Both the position numbers and the translations under genes were made by a program. Of a DNA stretch of 64,000 nt, positions 25,033-33,773 are shown piece by piece (the stretch's first letter is position 1; every line of letters starts with the position of its first letter). Under the pieces are notes generated by a model. It was not told the origin of the DNA. It saw only the letters and a program-made list of their open reading frames with translations, and did no database searches. The DNA is from Terriglobus roseus (lineage in GTDB: Bacteria > Acidobacteriota > Terriglobia > Terriglobales > Acidobacteriaceae): NCBI RefSeq assembly GCF_900105625.1, contig NZ_FNSD01000001.1, positions 1 through 64,000 of the forward strand, written 5' to 3'.

Positions 25033-26904
25033 TTAGGGAACATCCGGCGATTCGTGGAGACGAAGATCGCAAAGTTCCATTTCCGCGCCGCCAAACTGGG
25101 GATGCTTGTTCTCGCGCACGCGGAAGACTGCGTCCACGATGGAGCCTTGGCCGATACCCAACTCGGCAAGCCGTTCGGGCCACGGAACCGCCCGGCTCCA
25201 GCATAAGCAGCTCACCTGGGTGTCGTCACCAGCGCTCAGGCATAGCTTAAGATGGCGCTCTTTCAGGATTTTCGGCTCATCCCGAATCGTGCAGGCGCGT
25301 GCCAGGAACAACGGCTCGCGGTTGCCGTGGCCGAAAGGCTCCAGGAGGCGAAGCTTCTTCAGCAGGTCTGGTGTCAGCTCGGCCAGTGCGATCTCCGCAT
25401 CGATCTCGATGCGCTGCTGCAGCATTTCGGGCGACAAACGTCCGGCTGCGTAGGCTGCCAGTCTCTCCCGTAATAGCGATACGCGATCCGACGGCATGGA
25501 GAAGCCGACGGCATGGGCGTGGCCACCAAAACGGTCAAAGATCACCGGTTGCGCCTCAGAATGTGCTGCCGTGATGGCGTCGAGCAGATGGAATCCCGGC
25601 ACGGACCGGCCGGAGCCATGGGCCTGTCCATCTTCGTGCGCGATGACGAGGGCTGGACGGCCCATGCGCTCGACGACGCGGGAGGCAAGAATGCCGATGA
25701 CGCCGCGATGCCAGCCCTCACCATCAAGTACGAGGCAGCCCGCGGCCGCGAGGGCGACCTCATCGCCACGAAGAGCCACCATCTGTTCTTCAAGCGCCGT
25801 GAGAACAGTGGCTTCGACGTTGCGGCGGTCTTCATTGAGTTGGTGAAGCTTCTCGGCGATCGCGCGGCCTTCTGCGGGGTCGCGCGTCAGGAACATTCGG
25901 ACAACGTCGCTTGCCACGTCCATGCGGCCGGCGGCGTTGATCCGTGGAGCGATCCGGAAGGCGATCTCCGTGGCAGATGGTCCGTTCTCCTCATCGACCG
26001 AAACTCCGGCGAGGTCCATCAGTGCGCGCAGTCCGCCCTGTCTTGGATCCCGCAGCGCACGTAAACCAAGCGCAACGATGGTCCGATTCTCTCCCGTCAG
26101 CGGAACGGCATCTGCAACGGTTGCGATGGCAACCAGCTTCAACAGGGAGGGCAGCAGCTTGTCCCACAGCGCCGTGAACTCAACCGTGCGGTAGTGCGCA
26201 GGATCGGCCGGGGGTTTAGTCGCCGCGTGCAGCAGCGCGTGCGCCAGCTTGAACGCAACAGCTGCCCCGCAGAGCTCCTTAAACGGATATTCGCAGAAGG
26301 GCTGGTTCGGGTTGATCACGGCAACCGCATCGGGTATGCCGGCGATACCATCCGGCAGGTGATGGTCGGTTACGATCAGGTCCAGCCCAAGTGCCTTGCA
26401 CTCGTCCGCGGCGGCGAAGGCGCGTATGCCGGTATCGACGCTGATGACCAGTCGGACGCCCTGTGCCGCAGCCTCGCCCAGCACGCCCGTCTGCATGCCG
26501 TAGCCCTCACGGATTCGGTGCGGAATATGGAAGCGAACAAGCGACGATCCGCGGCCATTGCTGTCCAGCGGAGTGATGCGGTCGATAGCTGTCTTCAGCA
26601 GAACGGTGGCGGTGGTGCCGTCGACGTCGTAGTCGCCATAGATCAGAATGGGCTCGCGCTTCGCAACTGCCTGCAACACGCGAGCAACGGCCTCCTGCAT
26701 GCCAAGCAGAAGGTTGGGATCATGCAGTTCCGCCATACTTGGGACAAGGTAGCGGCGTGCATCCGCAGGAGTTTCCACGCCGCGTGTGACGAGCACCTGG
26801 GCGAACCAGAGAGGCTGCTCCAGCGCTGCGGCCAGACCGTGCGCCTCGACCGAGGGCGGCTCCGGCAGGATCCAGCGGGAGCCCATGGCAGATGCTGCAG
26901 GCAT
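25033..26904 (-). CDS. recJ: Single-strand DNA exonuclease RecJ
   Basis: 5'-3' exonuclease in recombination and mismatch/base-excision repair. The DHH domain shows ILIYGDYDVDGTTATVLL and VTDHHLPDGI; the DHHA1 domain contains GSGRSVPGFHLLDAI and FGGHAHAVGFSM; a C-terminal OB fold follows (FLARACTIRDEPKIL). About 617-623 residues. Start is ATG 26904 (4 nt after the previous stop) or ATG 26886; neither has a clear ribosome site, and longer in-frame extension upstream is not credible because it overlaps the neighbouring gene. Confidence 0.95.
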   Translation of the reverse strand: MPAASAMGSRWILPEPPSVEAHGLAAALEQPLWFAQVLVTRGVETPADARRYLVPSMAELHDPNLLLGMQEAVARVLQAVAKREPILIYGDYDVDGTTATVLLKTAIDRITPLDSNGRGSSLVRFHIPHRIREGYGMQTGVLGEAAAQGVRLVISVDTGIRAFAAADECKALGLDLIVTDHHLPDGIAGIPDAVAVINPNQPFCEYPFKELCGAAVAFKLAHALLHAATKPPADPAHYRTVEFTALWDKLLPSLLKLVAIATVADAVPLTGENRTIVALGLRALRDPRQGGLRALMDLAGVSVDEENGPSATEIAFRIAPRINAAGRMDVASDVVRMFLTRDPAEGRAIAEKLHQLNEDRRNVEATVLTALEEQMVALRGDEVALAAAGCLVLDGEGWHRGVIGILASRVVERMGRPALVIAHEDGQAHGSGRSVPGFHLLDAITAAHSEAQPVIFDRFGGHAHAVGFSMPSDRVSLLRERLAAYAAGRLSPEMLQQRIEIDAEIALAELTPDLLKKLRLLEPFGHGNREPLFLARACTIRDEPKILKERHLKLCLSAGDDTQVSCLCWSRAVPWPERLAELGIGQGSIVDAVFRVRENKHPQFGGAEMELCDLRLHESPDVP

Positions 26905-26908
26905 GGAA

Positions 26909-27370
26909 TTAATCGTCGTCGCTGTCGTCAAGAACGATGCTTCCCAGGTCGGCCACGGCTTCCATCCACTGCTGGTAGCGGTCGTACCATTCGGTGGCGG
27001 TTTCATACAGGAACATGACACCGCCGTATGCGAAACCAAGCTGCAGATAACCGGTCTTGCCGACAAACTTCAGCAGGTACTGCGCGTCGTCCAGCTCCTG
27101 GCCGGCTTCGTCAGGGAAGCGATGCACACGGGTCCGCTCGATCAGCGTCTCGATGTCCTGCTTCTCAAGCACCACTTCGCTCATGGTGACAAAGGGAACG
27201 TTGGTCGCCTTGGCGTGTTCCACGAAATCTTTCCAGCCGTCGGGAGTCTCGTCCTCGAACATCACGGAGGGGACGTCCTCCGGCACATAGGCGTTCAGGC
27301 GCCGCAGGCCATTGCCCGCGATGAACGCGATCATGTCGTCTTTCACAATGAGGAGGTCGTCTGGCTGCAT
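26909..27370 (-). CDS. Hypothetical protein, 153 residues
   Basis: Not a family I recognise. A soluble acidic protein (MQPDDLLIVKDDMIAFIAG) with aromatic-rich C-terminal half (KTGYLQLGFAYGGVMFLYETATEWYDRYQQWMEA) and an Asp-rich end (DDSDDD). No signal or membrane segment. It is immediately upstream of recJ and likely co-transcribed, but nothing else links it to DNA repair. Confidence 0.8.
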   Translation of the reverse strand: MQPDDLLIVKDDMIAFIAGNGLRRLNAYVPEDVPSVMFEDETPDGWKDFVEHAKATNVPFVTMSEVVLEKQDIETLIERTRVHRFPDEAGQELDDAQYLLKFVGKTGYLQLGFAYGGVMFLYETATEWYDRYQQWMEAVADLGSIVLDDSDDD

Positions 27371-27402
27371 CGTCCTTTGATTGTCTCACCCCGAACGCCG
27401 CG

Positions 27403-27408
27403 TAGCAT
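27403..27408 (+). promoter_or_regulatory. -10 box, predicted leaderless start for the 2Fe-2S protein
   Basis: TAGCAT, 7 nt before the ATG at 27416. Confidence 0.45.
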
Positions 27409-27415
27409 TGAATCC

Positions 27416-27775
27416 ATGAGTGTTCCCGAGAGGCAGATTCTGGTCTGCATGAATGAGCGCGACCCCGACGCATCCCGGCCCTCGTGCCGGAACGAGGGCG
27501 CAAAGAAATTGAAGGATGAACTGAAGGATCTGGTAAAGGATGCCGGTCTGAAGGGCAGGGTCCGTGTGCTGGAAACCAGCTGCATGGACCAATGCGAACA
27601 TGCTGCTGTCTGCGTCGTGTATCCCGACAATGTCTGGTACAGCTTCACCAAGGCGAAGGACGCTGAAGATATCGTGCAGCAGCACCTGGTAGGTGGTAAG
27701 CCGGTGGAGCACTTGCTGCATGACGCACCCGAAAATCTGGCGCATGCAGCGGCACGGACGGAGCGCCGGAAGTAG
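27416..27775 (+). CDS. Thioredoxin-like [2Fe-2S] ferredoxin domain protein
   Basis: A 119-residue protein with the ligand pattern of thioredoxin-fold ferredoxins: Cys in ILVCMNERDPDASRPSC (two Cys 13 apart) and the pair CMDQC, with a further Cys in EHAAVCVVYPDNVWY. Probably a small electron carrier; the partner is unknown. The ATG at 27416 is chosen because the domain begins there and a -10 box ends 7 nt before it. The C-terminus (AHAAARTERRK) is variable. Confidence 0.88.
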   Translation: MSVPERQILVCMNERDPDASRPSCRNEGAKKLKDELKDLVKDAGLKGRVRVLETSCMDQCEHAAVCVVYPDNVWYSFTKAKDAEDIVQQHLVGGKPVEHLLHDAPENLAHAAARTERRK

Positions 27776-27820
27776 GGAATCGAGGAGGATGGCCGCAACA
27801 TGCTATCCTCCTTCTTGCCC

Positions 27821-28099
27821 ATGCTCTTCTCGAAAGACTACGTAGGATATCTGTCGCGCCAGGTTGTGCGCAGGCTTGTGGAAGCGAAGATGATTCGCAC
27901 CGACAAGCCAGCCATTGTGGCCGAGCGTATCAACGCCGGTCTGATCGAGGAGCTGTCTCTGGAAGACCGCATCAATGACGAGGTCCGCGTCATCCTCGAA
28001 GCTTTCCAGGACGACATGCTGAAGTCCGGTGCAAGCTACCCGGAGATGTTCAAAAAAGTGAAGAACGAACTCACTCGCAAGTACAAGGCGGTGCTGTAG
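27821..28099 (+). CDS. DUF507 family protein (first copy)
   Basis: Small helical protein of unknown function. The sequence FSKDYVGYLSRQVVRRLVEAKMI and the end YPEMFKKVKNELTRKYKAVL are typical of DUF507. ATG 27821 starts at the family N-terminus (92 residues); an alternative ATG at 27800 adds MLSSFLP and has GAGGAGG about 11 nt upstream. It is followed 2 nt later by a second DUF507 gene, so the products may form a heterodimer. Confidence 0.88.
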   Translation: MLFSKDYVGYLSRQVVRRLVEAKMIRTDKPAIVAERINAGLIEELSLEDRINDEVRVILEAFQDDMLKSGASYPEMFKKVKNELTRKYKAVL

Positions 28100-28101
28100 C
28101 C

Positions 28102-28377
28102 ATGCGCATCTCCCGCGACAAGGTCAACAAGCTGGCCCACACGGTTGCCGATACATTGGCTGAGGTGGACGAGGCAGATTTTCTGGAAGATCGCAATACG
28201 ATCCGCCAGGAAGCCCGCAAAATCCTGGAAATGCTCCTCGCCGACGAAGTGAAGATCGACGCCGCAGCCCGCGGCAAGATCACCTCGCAGCAGCGCATCA
28301 TTCTGGAAGGCACGCAGGAGTGGGACATCCTGTACCGCAAGTACTACAACGACGAAGTGAAGCGGCTGGGTATCTAG
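28102..28377 (+). CDS. DUF507 family protein (second copy)
   Basis: A 91-residue helical protein (MRISRDKVNKLAHTVADTL ... WDILYRKYYNDEVKRLGI) paralogous to the preceding gene. The tandem arrangement with a 2-nt gap is characteristic of this family. Function unknown; no membrane segments or catalytic motifs are visible. Confidence 0.9.
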   Translation: MRISRDKVNKLAHTVADTLAEVDEADFLEDRNTIRQEARKILEMLLADEVKIDAAARGKITSQQRIILEGTQEWDILYRKYYNDEVKRLGI

Positions 28378-28395
28378 GGAGGCTTCGGGCACGAT

Positions 28396-28425
28396 TTGGA
28401 ATTGCCCGAAGGTTTACGGTATACT
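28396..28425 (+). promoter_or_regulatory. tRNA-Glu promoter
   Basis: TTGGAA and TATACT with an 18-nt spacer; initiation near 28432 would precede the tRNA by about 29 nt. Confidence 0.6.
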
Positions 28426-28460
28426 CGGAAAGTCGCGCAAGTGATGGCCATTCAAGATGT

Positions 28461-28537
28461 GGCGTTATGGTGTAACTGGTTAACACGTCGCCCTCTCAAG
28501 GCGAAGAGTCCGGGTTCGAGCCCCGGTAACGCTACCA
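28461..28537 (+). tRNA. tRNA-Glu (anticodon CTC)
   Basis: Full cloverleaf: acceptor GGCGTTA/TAACGCT (one G-T pair at the end), D stem GTGT/ACAC, anticodon stem TCGCC/GGCGA with loop CTCTCAA (anticodon CTC, decodes GAG), T stem CCGGG/CCCGG with loop TTCGAGC, and encoded CCA. It is followed by the GC-poorer polysaccharide genes. Confidence 0.95.
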
Positions 28538-28558
28538 AATTCTTTCCCCCAAGAGCTT

Positions 28559-29503
28559 ATGGAGGCCACGATTTCAGACCCCAAGGTCTTGGTCATCGGC
28601 GCTAGCGGGCAGGTCGGCGCGCAGTTTCTAGCTTTCTATCAGTCGCTTTCTCGTCCTGAATCTCCATTGCCCGCTGCACGTCATCCGGAACGCGCCGATT
28701 GGCTGCAGCTGGATTTGGCGACGCTCGATGCAAACTTGGCAGATGAAAAGCTGCGTGGAATCGACCTCCGTGCAGTCTATGTTTTCGCTGGTATGACTAA
28801 TGTTGACGCCTGTGAAGATCAGCCCGAGTTGGCGTTCCAAACCAACGCGCATGGGCCAGCTTTCCTGGCGGCATACGCGAACCGTCAGAATATCCCGTTT
28901 GTTTATTTCTCGACCGAGTATGTGTTTGGTGGCAAAGCTGAGCGTCCTGGACCATATTTGGAGGGGGACGTGCCGGATCCGCAAAACGTCTACGGCGCCA
29001 GCAAATTGGCAGGAGAGACGGCTGTCCGCGAGGCCCATCCGGGTGCGCTGATCATTCGCACGACGGTGGTCTACGGAGAAGATCCCCAGGGTAAAAACTA
29101 TCTGTACACCGTGCTGCGTCTTTTAGGGACGGGCTCTCAGCTACGAGTACCCCAGGATCAAATTTCTACGCCTACGTTCAATCGCGATCTCATCCGAGCG
29201 ACGATTGGACTGGTCGATGCAGGCGCGTCCGGCGTCTACCACGTCTGTGGTCCCGAGCTTCTCGGGCGCCTTGAGTTTGCGAAGAGGGTGGCTGAGCGCT
29301 TCCAGCTAGACTCAACCCTTCTGCTGGGTAAGGACACGTGTGAGTTGAAGCAGCGCGCGCCGCGGCCTCTTGCGGCTGGATTAGGCACGGATAAGCTAAG
29401 GCGTGAATTTCCGAACCTTGTTCCTCGGGATCTGACAGCCTGCCTTGACGATTGTGAGCCAAGTTTGCAACCGTTCCTGCAGAGCATCCTTCCGAAGAGC
29501 TAA
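28559..29503 (+). CDS. RmlD-like sugar-nucleotide reductase/epimerase
   Basis: Extended short-chain dehydrogenase of 314 residues. Rossmann motif VLVIGASGQVGAQFLAF, a YGASK catalytic pair (VYGASKLAGE) and FVYFSTEYVFGG are typical of the RmlD_sub_bind group that reduces dTDP-4-keto-rhamnose, but the exact substrate cannot be read from the sequence. It starts 21 nt after the tRNA and is followed by a GT2 gene 9 nt later. Codon use is less GC-rich than in the surrounding genes. Confidence 0.85.
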   Translation: MEATISDPKVLVIGASGQVGAQFLAFYQSLSRPESPLPAARHPERADWLQLDLATLDANLADEKLRGIDLRAVYVFAGMTNVDACEDQPELAFQTNAHGPAFLAAYANRQNIPFVYFSTEYVFGGKAERPGPYLEGDVPDPQNVYGASKLAGETAVREAHPGALIIRTTVVYGEDPQGKNYLYTVLRLLGTGSQLRVPQDQISTPTFNRDLIRATIGLVDAGASGVYHVCGPELLGRLEFAKRVAERFQLDSTLLLGKDTCELKQRAPRPLAAGLGTDKLRREFPNLVPRDLTACLDDCEPSLQPFLQSILPKS

Positions 29504-29512
29504 CATCGTACG

Positions 29513-30481
29513 ATGCAAGACTTGCGAAAGCCCCTGATTTCACTCGTGGTTCCTGTTTTCAATGAAGAAGACAGCCTGCCGCTCTTTTATCCTGCTGTGC
29601 GTCAGGTCATTGATCCGCTTGCCAACTCTTATGACTTCGAGTTTGTCTTCACAGACAATCATTCTTCTGACCGGACTCCAGTTTTGTTGAAGGAACTCGC
29701 GGGTCAAGACTCCCGCATAAGGGCTTTCCGTTTCTCAAGGAATTTTGGCTATCAGCGTTCCATTCTCACCGCCTACCTTCAGTGCAACGGGGACGCTGCT
29801 ATTCAGCTTGACTGCGACCTGCAAGATCCGCCAGAGCTGATCACGCGTTTCCTTGAAGAGTGGTCCAACGGATCAGACGTCGTCTATGGCATCCGCAAGT
29901 CTCGTCTGGAGTCGGCGCGCTGGACCGCGGCGCGCAAGGTGTTCTATTGGCTAGTGGATGTCCTGTCAGAAGACCCAATTCCCCGCGACGCGGGTGATTT
30001 CCGTCTAATTAGCCGCCGCGTCATTGAAGAGCTGCGACGCATTGATGAGCCGCGTCCGTATCTGCGTGGGACGATCGCCACCATGGGTTTCAATCAGAAG
30101 GGAATTGATTATGCTCGGCAGGCCCGTGTTGTGGGCAGCTCGAAGTTCTCTTTTTACGACAACATCATGCTGGCTCTCGATGGAATGATCAATCAGTCAG
30201 TCGTTCCATTGCGTATGGCGACTTACGTCGGATTGACAGTTGCTGCACTTACCGTCCTGGCTAGCATCGGATACATCATTGCGTACTTCCTGACGGGCTT
30301 CCGCGCACCTGCAGGTTTCACGACCATCACCGTCCTGATCCTGGGATCACTCGGGATCAATGCGATGCTGCTTGGAATCATCGGTGAGTATCTTGGCCGG
30401 ATGTACCTGCAGATGAAGAACCGGTCGATCAGCATCATCGAGCGGGAGTTGCACGACGATGCCGATCTCCGAAAAAGGTAA
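29513..30481 (+). CDS. GT2 polyprenyl-phosphate glycosyltransferase
   Basis: Membrane-anchored glycosyltransferase (322 residues) of the DPM1/ArnC/GtrB type. The GT-A domain has VVPVFNEEDSLP, the metal-binding AIQLDCDLQDPPELI and SKFSFYDNIMLALDG near the membrane entry; two C-terminal transmembrane helices follow (about 235-260 and 270-298). It should load a sugar onto a lipid carrier. It is adjacent to the RmlD-like gene, so a shared surface-glycan path is likely. Confidence 0.92.
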   Translation: MQDLRKPLISLVVPVFNEEDSLPLFYPAVRQVIDPLANSYDFEFVFTDNHSSDRTPVLLKELAGQDSRIRAFRFSRNFGYQRSILTAYLQCNGDAAIQLDCDLQDPPELITRFLEEWSNGSDVVYGIRKSRLESARWTAARKVFYWLVDVLSEDPIPRDAGDFRLISRRVIEELRRIDEPRPYLRGTIATMGFNQKGIDYARQARVVGSSKFSFYDNIMLALDGMINQSVVPLRMATYVGLTVAALTVLASIGYIIAYFLTGFRAPAGFTTITVLILGSLGINAMLLGIIGEYLGRMYLQMKNRSISIIERELHDDADLRKR

Positions 30482-30485
30482 GTGA

Positions 30486-31034
30486 CTATGCTCCGAAGCG
30501 AAACGGAGTGGGGAAGTGGGCGAATTCCGGGAAGTTGCGATCCCGGCTGGAGATGATGGGGTCATCTCCCGGCCATGTGAAGCCAAGGGAATCCCATCGT
30601 ACCCCTGCGTCCAGCAGCGGATTATATTCCGCTGAGACCTGGTACACGACTGTTGCCGGTCCTTCAAGGACGTAGAAGCCGTGGGCCACTCCGGACGGAA
30701 TGTACACACCATTGGCGAGCTCCGGGCGCAGAGTGAATGAGGCGGCTTGGCCGAAGGTTGGGGAGCCACGTCTGAGGTCAAAAGCGACGTCGAGAATGGC
30801 GCCCGTGAGGCAGTACACGAGTTTTGCGCCGTCTGCGGGCGCTAGCTGGAAGTGCATTCCACGAAGCACGTTCTTGTGCGAAACACTGTAGAAGCTCTCA
30901 GGGAATGAGAACTCGAGCCCTAATCCCGCGAAGACGGAGGATTGCATGGTCTTCACGAAGCTACCGCGTTCGTCTGGACGGGGTGTGAAGCGCATTTCGA
31001 AGCAGTCTGGAATAAGGCTTTCGATTAACTTCAT
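30486..31034 (-). CDS. dTDP-4-dehydrorhamnose 3,5-epimerase-like protein (RmlC family)
   Basis: Cupin-fold epimerase, 182 residues. Typical motifs: FTPRPDERGSFVK, VLRGMHFQ (catalytic His region), VYCLTGAILDVAFDLRRGSPTFG and YIPSGVAHGFYVLE. The usual partners RmlA and RmlB are not in the window, so the nucleotide sugar may be one other than dTDP-rhamnose. It overlaps the upstream GT87-like gene by 4 nt and converges with the GT2 gene. Confidence 0.92.
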   Translation of the reverse strand: MKLIESLIPDCFEMRFTPRPDERGSFVKTMQSSVFAGLGLEFSFPESFYSVSHKNVLRGMHFQLAPADGAKLVYCLTGAILDVAFDLRRGSPTFGQAASFTLRPELANGVYIPSGVAHGFYVLEGPATVVYQVSAEYNPLLDAGVRWDSLGFTWPGDDPIISSRDRNFPEFAHFPTPFRFGA

Positions 31035-32407
31035 TTCGGACTCATTTCACGCAGGTCAAGATCTGGCCTGTTCGAGAGCGCATCTAGTCTTTTATCTCGG
31101 ACGGGATAAGTAAGTACCAGGACGAGGAGCAGGATAAGGACAGGGCACTTAGTCTGACCATCAAGAATACGACCGTTAACGATCACCATGCTCTGTAAGG
31201 CGAACAGAAAGCCAAAACATGCGCCCATCCAAATGAGTGGTCGGGAGTCCTTGATCTCATCTCTGTTCCGAACGACAACACAGCAGAAAATCGCAAAGAC
31301 GCTGTAGAGCTGTAAGAAGGTGTACTCGAAGGATAACGGAGGAGCAAGGATCATCAGGATCACAAGAGATGCGATCTGATTGAACACTGGCATACGGTAT
31401 ATGCGTATAAGATATACCGCCAAGCCGATGACGCCGATAACGGGTGTGTAGATTGCAAGTATTGAATAGAACGATTGATATCGATGTTCAAGAAGAAGCT
31501 TCACGAGGGCAAAAATCGAATGATCCCAACCGATTGCGACATCTACCCGTTTGACGAAGTGATCGGTAAACCAACTCATTCCTGCCATCGTTCCTTTGAC
31601 CGATTGCGAGAAGCTTCCCGATTCGAGTGAGAGGCCCAAAATAAGGGTCGCAGTAGCACTTAGTAAAGAAAGGAATATTGCCCTATAACGGCGTGCTGCA
31701 AAGAGCACGCCGAGCAGCATAAAGGGATATAGCTTCAGTGCGATAGCTACTCCCAGAAGTATCGCTGCAACTTGCAATCGCCCATCAATGTAAAGGTAAA
31801 GTGATGCTGCCAAGACTATGAATACGAAGATCTCGGCATTCAGCTGCCGCATCTCAAATGGCACGATGCCGGAAAACAATAGACTTAGGAAGACGAAAGT
31901 GGCGGCTTTCCGCTTATCGAGTCCATTCGCAATGAGGCGCTTGAGGAATAGAAGCGCAGGTATCAGCAGTAAGAGGGCAAAGACTGGAAATGCCAGCATG
32001 AGAAGGTGACGTGTATGCGGAAGGAACAGACGGTAAAAGAGTGATACCGGAGCAGGATAGGGAAACGGATCGCCGTATTTGGGGGAAAAGAAGTCAGCTC
32101 GATGAAACGCCGTGAAACGCTCATTGAAAGCGATGAGATCCCCGAATCGATCACCACTTGGGTTAAGCGAACTGGCGCCTTCGATGTAGAAGGGCCAACT
32201 ATAAGGATGGGGCAGACCGCTGAGATGATTCACAAGTGCGTACAGTAACGTGAGGGTCGTAATACCGACCGTCACGAAGAGACTAGTGAGAAGCGGAGTC
32301 GGCCATTGCGTTCGGCTGAGTCCGCTGCGCTGATAGAGCGAGGCATTTTGCATTAGGCTGGGGAGTCCAAGGTAGCTGTTGATGGCGAGTTTAGCAGACC
32401 GCTTCAA
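31031..32407 (-). CDS. Multi-spanning membrane glycosyltransferase, GT87/DUF2029-like
   Basis: A 458-residue protein with about ten predicted transmembrane helices and a first extracytoplasmic loop with acidic residues, as in GT-C enzymes that use polyprenyl-phosphate mannose or similar donors. Motif ALKLYPFMLLGVLFAARRYRA is typical of GT87. The start is uncertain: TTG 32407, or ATG 32353 which removes 18 residues. Base composition is visibly lower in GC than flanking genes. It is co-transcribed with the RmlC-like gene. Confidence 0.82.
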   Translation of the reverse strand: MKRSAKLAINSYLGLPSLMQNASLYQRSGLSRTQWPTPLLTSLFVTVGITTLTLLYALVNHLSGLPHPYSWPFYIEGASSLNPSGDRFGDLIAFNERFTAFHRADFFSPKYGDPFPYPAPVSLFYRLFLPHTRHLLMLAFPVFALLLLIPALLFLKRLIANGLDKRKAATFVFLSLLFSGIVPFEMRQLNAEIFVFIVLAASLYLYIDGRLQVAAILLGVAIALKLYPFMLLGVLFAARRYRAIFLSLLSATATLILGLSLESGSFSQSVKGTMAGMSWFTDHFVKRVDVAIGWDHSIFALVKLLLEHRYQSFYSILAIYTPVIGVIGLAVYLIRIYRMPVFNQIASLVILMILAPPLSFEYTFLQLYSVFAIFCCVVVRNRDEIKDSRPLIWMGACFGFLFALQSMVIVNGRILDGQTKCPVLILLLVLVLTYPVRDKRLDALSNRPDLDLREMSPK

Positions 32408-32423
32408 GGACCGAGGCCTACCG

Positions 32424-32429
32424 TATACT
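32424..32429 (+). promoter_or_regulatory. -10 box, predicted leaderless start for miaB
   Basis: TATACT, 7 nt before the GTG at 32437. Confidence 0.5.
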
Positions 32430-32436
32430 GTGGGAT

Positions 32437-33771
32437 GTGATTGCCCAAGCGAAAACCTTCTATATCGAGACCTTTGGTTGCCAGATGAATGCCCATGACT
32501 CGGAGAAAGTCATTGGAACGCTGGAGCATGAGGGCTACGTCCGCGTCCAGGACGAGGAGGATGCCGGGCTCATCCTGTACAACACCTGCTCCATCCGCGA
32601 TAAGGCGGAGCAGAAGGTCTTCCATCGGCTGAACGAGTACAAGCGCATGCAGGGCGAGGGCAAGCAGTTTGCCGTCCTTGGCTGTGTCGCGCAGCAGGAA
32701 GGCGAGAAGATCTTTGAGAAGGCGCCGTTTGTGTCGCTGGTTTCGGGTTCTGCTTCCTATCGCAACCTTCCGGAGATGCTGGTCCGCCTGGAAGCGGGTG
32801 AGAAGCGCATCACGGGCCTGGACGACCGCCGCACGCAGGACGCGACCTTCGACACAGAGTTCACCACTCGCAGCAACCCTCACCGCGGCTACATCACCAT
32901 CATTGAAGGCTGCGATAAGTTCTGCAGCTACTGCGTGGTGCCGTACACGCGCGGCAAGGAGCGCTCGCGCGCTTCGGACAGCATCATGGCCGAAGCGCAG
33001 CGTATGGCCAGCCTCGGCTACACCGACATTCAGTTGCTGGGACAGAACGTGAACAGCTACCGCGACCCGCTGGGACAGCGGACGTTCGCGCAGGTGCTGG
33101 AGGCGATTGGAGCACTGCAGGGTGTCCGCCGCGTCCGGTTCACCACGTCGCACCCGCGTGACTTTACGCCGGACATCATTGAAGTCATCGATCGCATGCC
33201 GACGGTTTGCGACCACGTGCATCTGCCGGTTCAATCCGGATCTTCCACGGTCCTGAAGGCCATGCAGCGCGAGTACACGCGCGAGTGGTACCTGGAGCGC
33301 ATCGCCTGGATCAAGGCGGCGAAGCGCGACATCAGCATGACCACCGACATTATTGTGGGCTTCCCGGGCGAGACGGAAGAGGACTTCGAGCAGACGATGA
33401 GCCTGCTGGACGAAGTCGGTTACGACGCCGTCTATGCCTTCCAGTATTCGCAGCGGCCGAACACGCCCGCCGTCGGCATGCCCGACACCGTGCCGGATGA
33501 TGTGAAAGCTGCACGACTGCAGCGCCTGATGGACGCGCAGCGCGAGCGGCAACGCATTTCCTACGAGCGCCACCTGGGCCAGGTGATGGATGTGATGGTT
33601 GAGGGCTACAACTCGCAGCGAGGCCAGATCACTGGCCGGTCTTCGCAGAACAAGACCGTCAACTTCACGACCTCTCAGCCAATCCTGCCTGCGCTGGGCA
33701 GCTATCAACAGGTCAGGATTACGCGCAGCTTCCCCAACAGCCTGGTGGGTGAAGCGGTTTTGGCGGGCTGA
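32437..33771 (+). CDS. miaB: tRNA-2-methylthio-N6-dimethylallyladenosine synthase MiaB
   Basis: Radical SAM methylthiotransferase that modifies A37 of tRNAs reading UNN codons. N-terminal MTTase domain with cluster Cys in ETFGCQMNAHDSE, YNTCSIRDKAE and VLGCVAQ; radical SAM motif GCDKFCSYCVVPYTRGKE; C-terminal TRAM domain (about 375-440, VMVEGYNSQRGQITGRS). The 444 residues match the family length. The GTG start is set by homology and by the -10 box 7 nt upstream. It is followed 2 nt later by the nuclease gene. Confidence 0.96.
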   Translation: MIAQAKTFYIETFGCQMNAHDSEKVIGTLEHEGYVRVQDEEDAGLILYNTCSIRDKAEQKVFHRLNEYKRMQGEGKQFAVLGCVAQQEGEKIFEKAPFVSLVSGSASYRNLPEMLVRLEAGEKRITGLDDRRTQDATFDTEFTTRSNPHRGYITIIEGCDKFCSYCVVPYTRGKERSRASDSIMAEAQRMASLGYTDIQLLGQNVNSYRDPLGQRTFAQVLEAIGALQGVRRVRFTTSHPRDFTPDIIEVIDRMPTVCDHVHLPVQSGSSTVLKAMQREYTREWYLERIAWIKAAKRDISMTTDIIVGFPGETEEDFEQTMSLLDEVGYDAVYAFQYSQRPNTPAVGMPDTVPDDVKAARLQRLMDAQRERQRISYERHLGQVMDVMVEGYNSQRGQITGRSSQNKTVNFTTSQPILPALGSYQQVRITRSFPNSLVGEAVLAG

Positions 33772-33773
33772 CG

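Noticed and set aside
28461-32440. Prophage or integrative element at tRNA-Glu
   Set aside because: No integrase, no phage genes and no second copy of the tRNA 3' end were found in the window.
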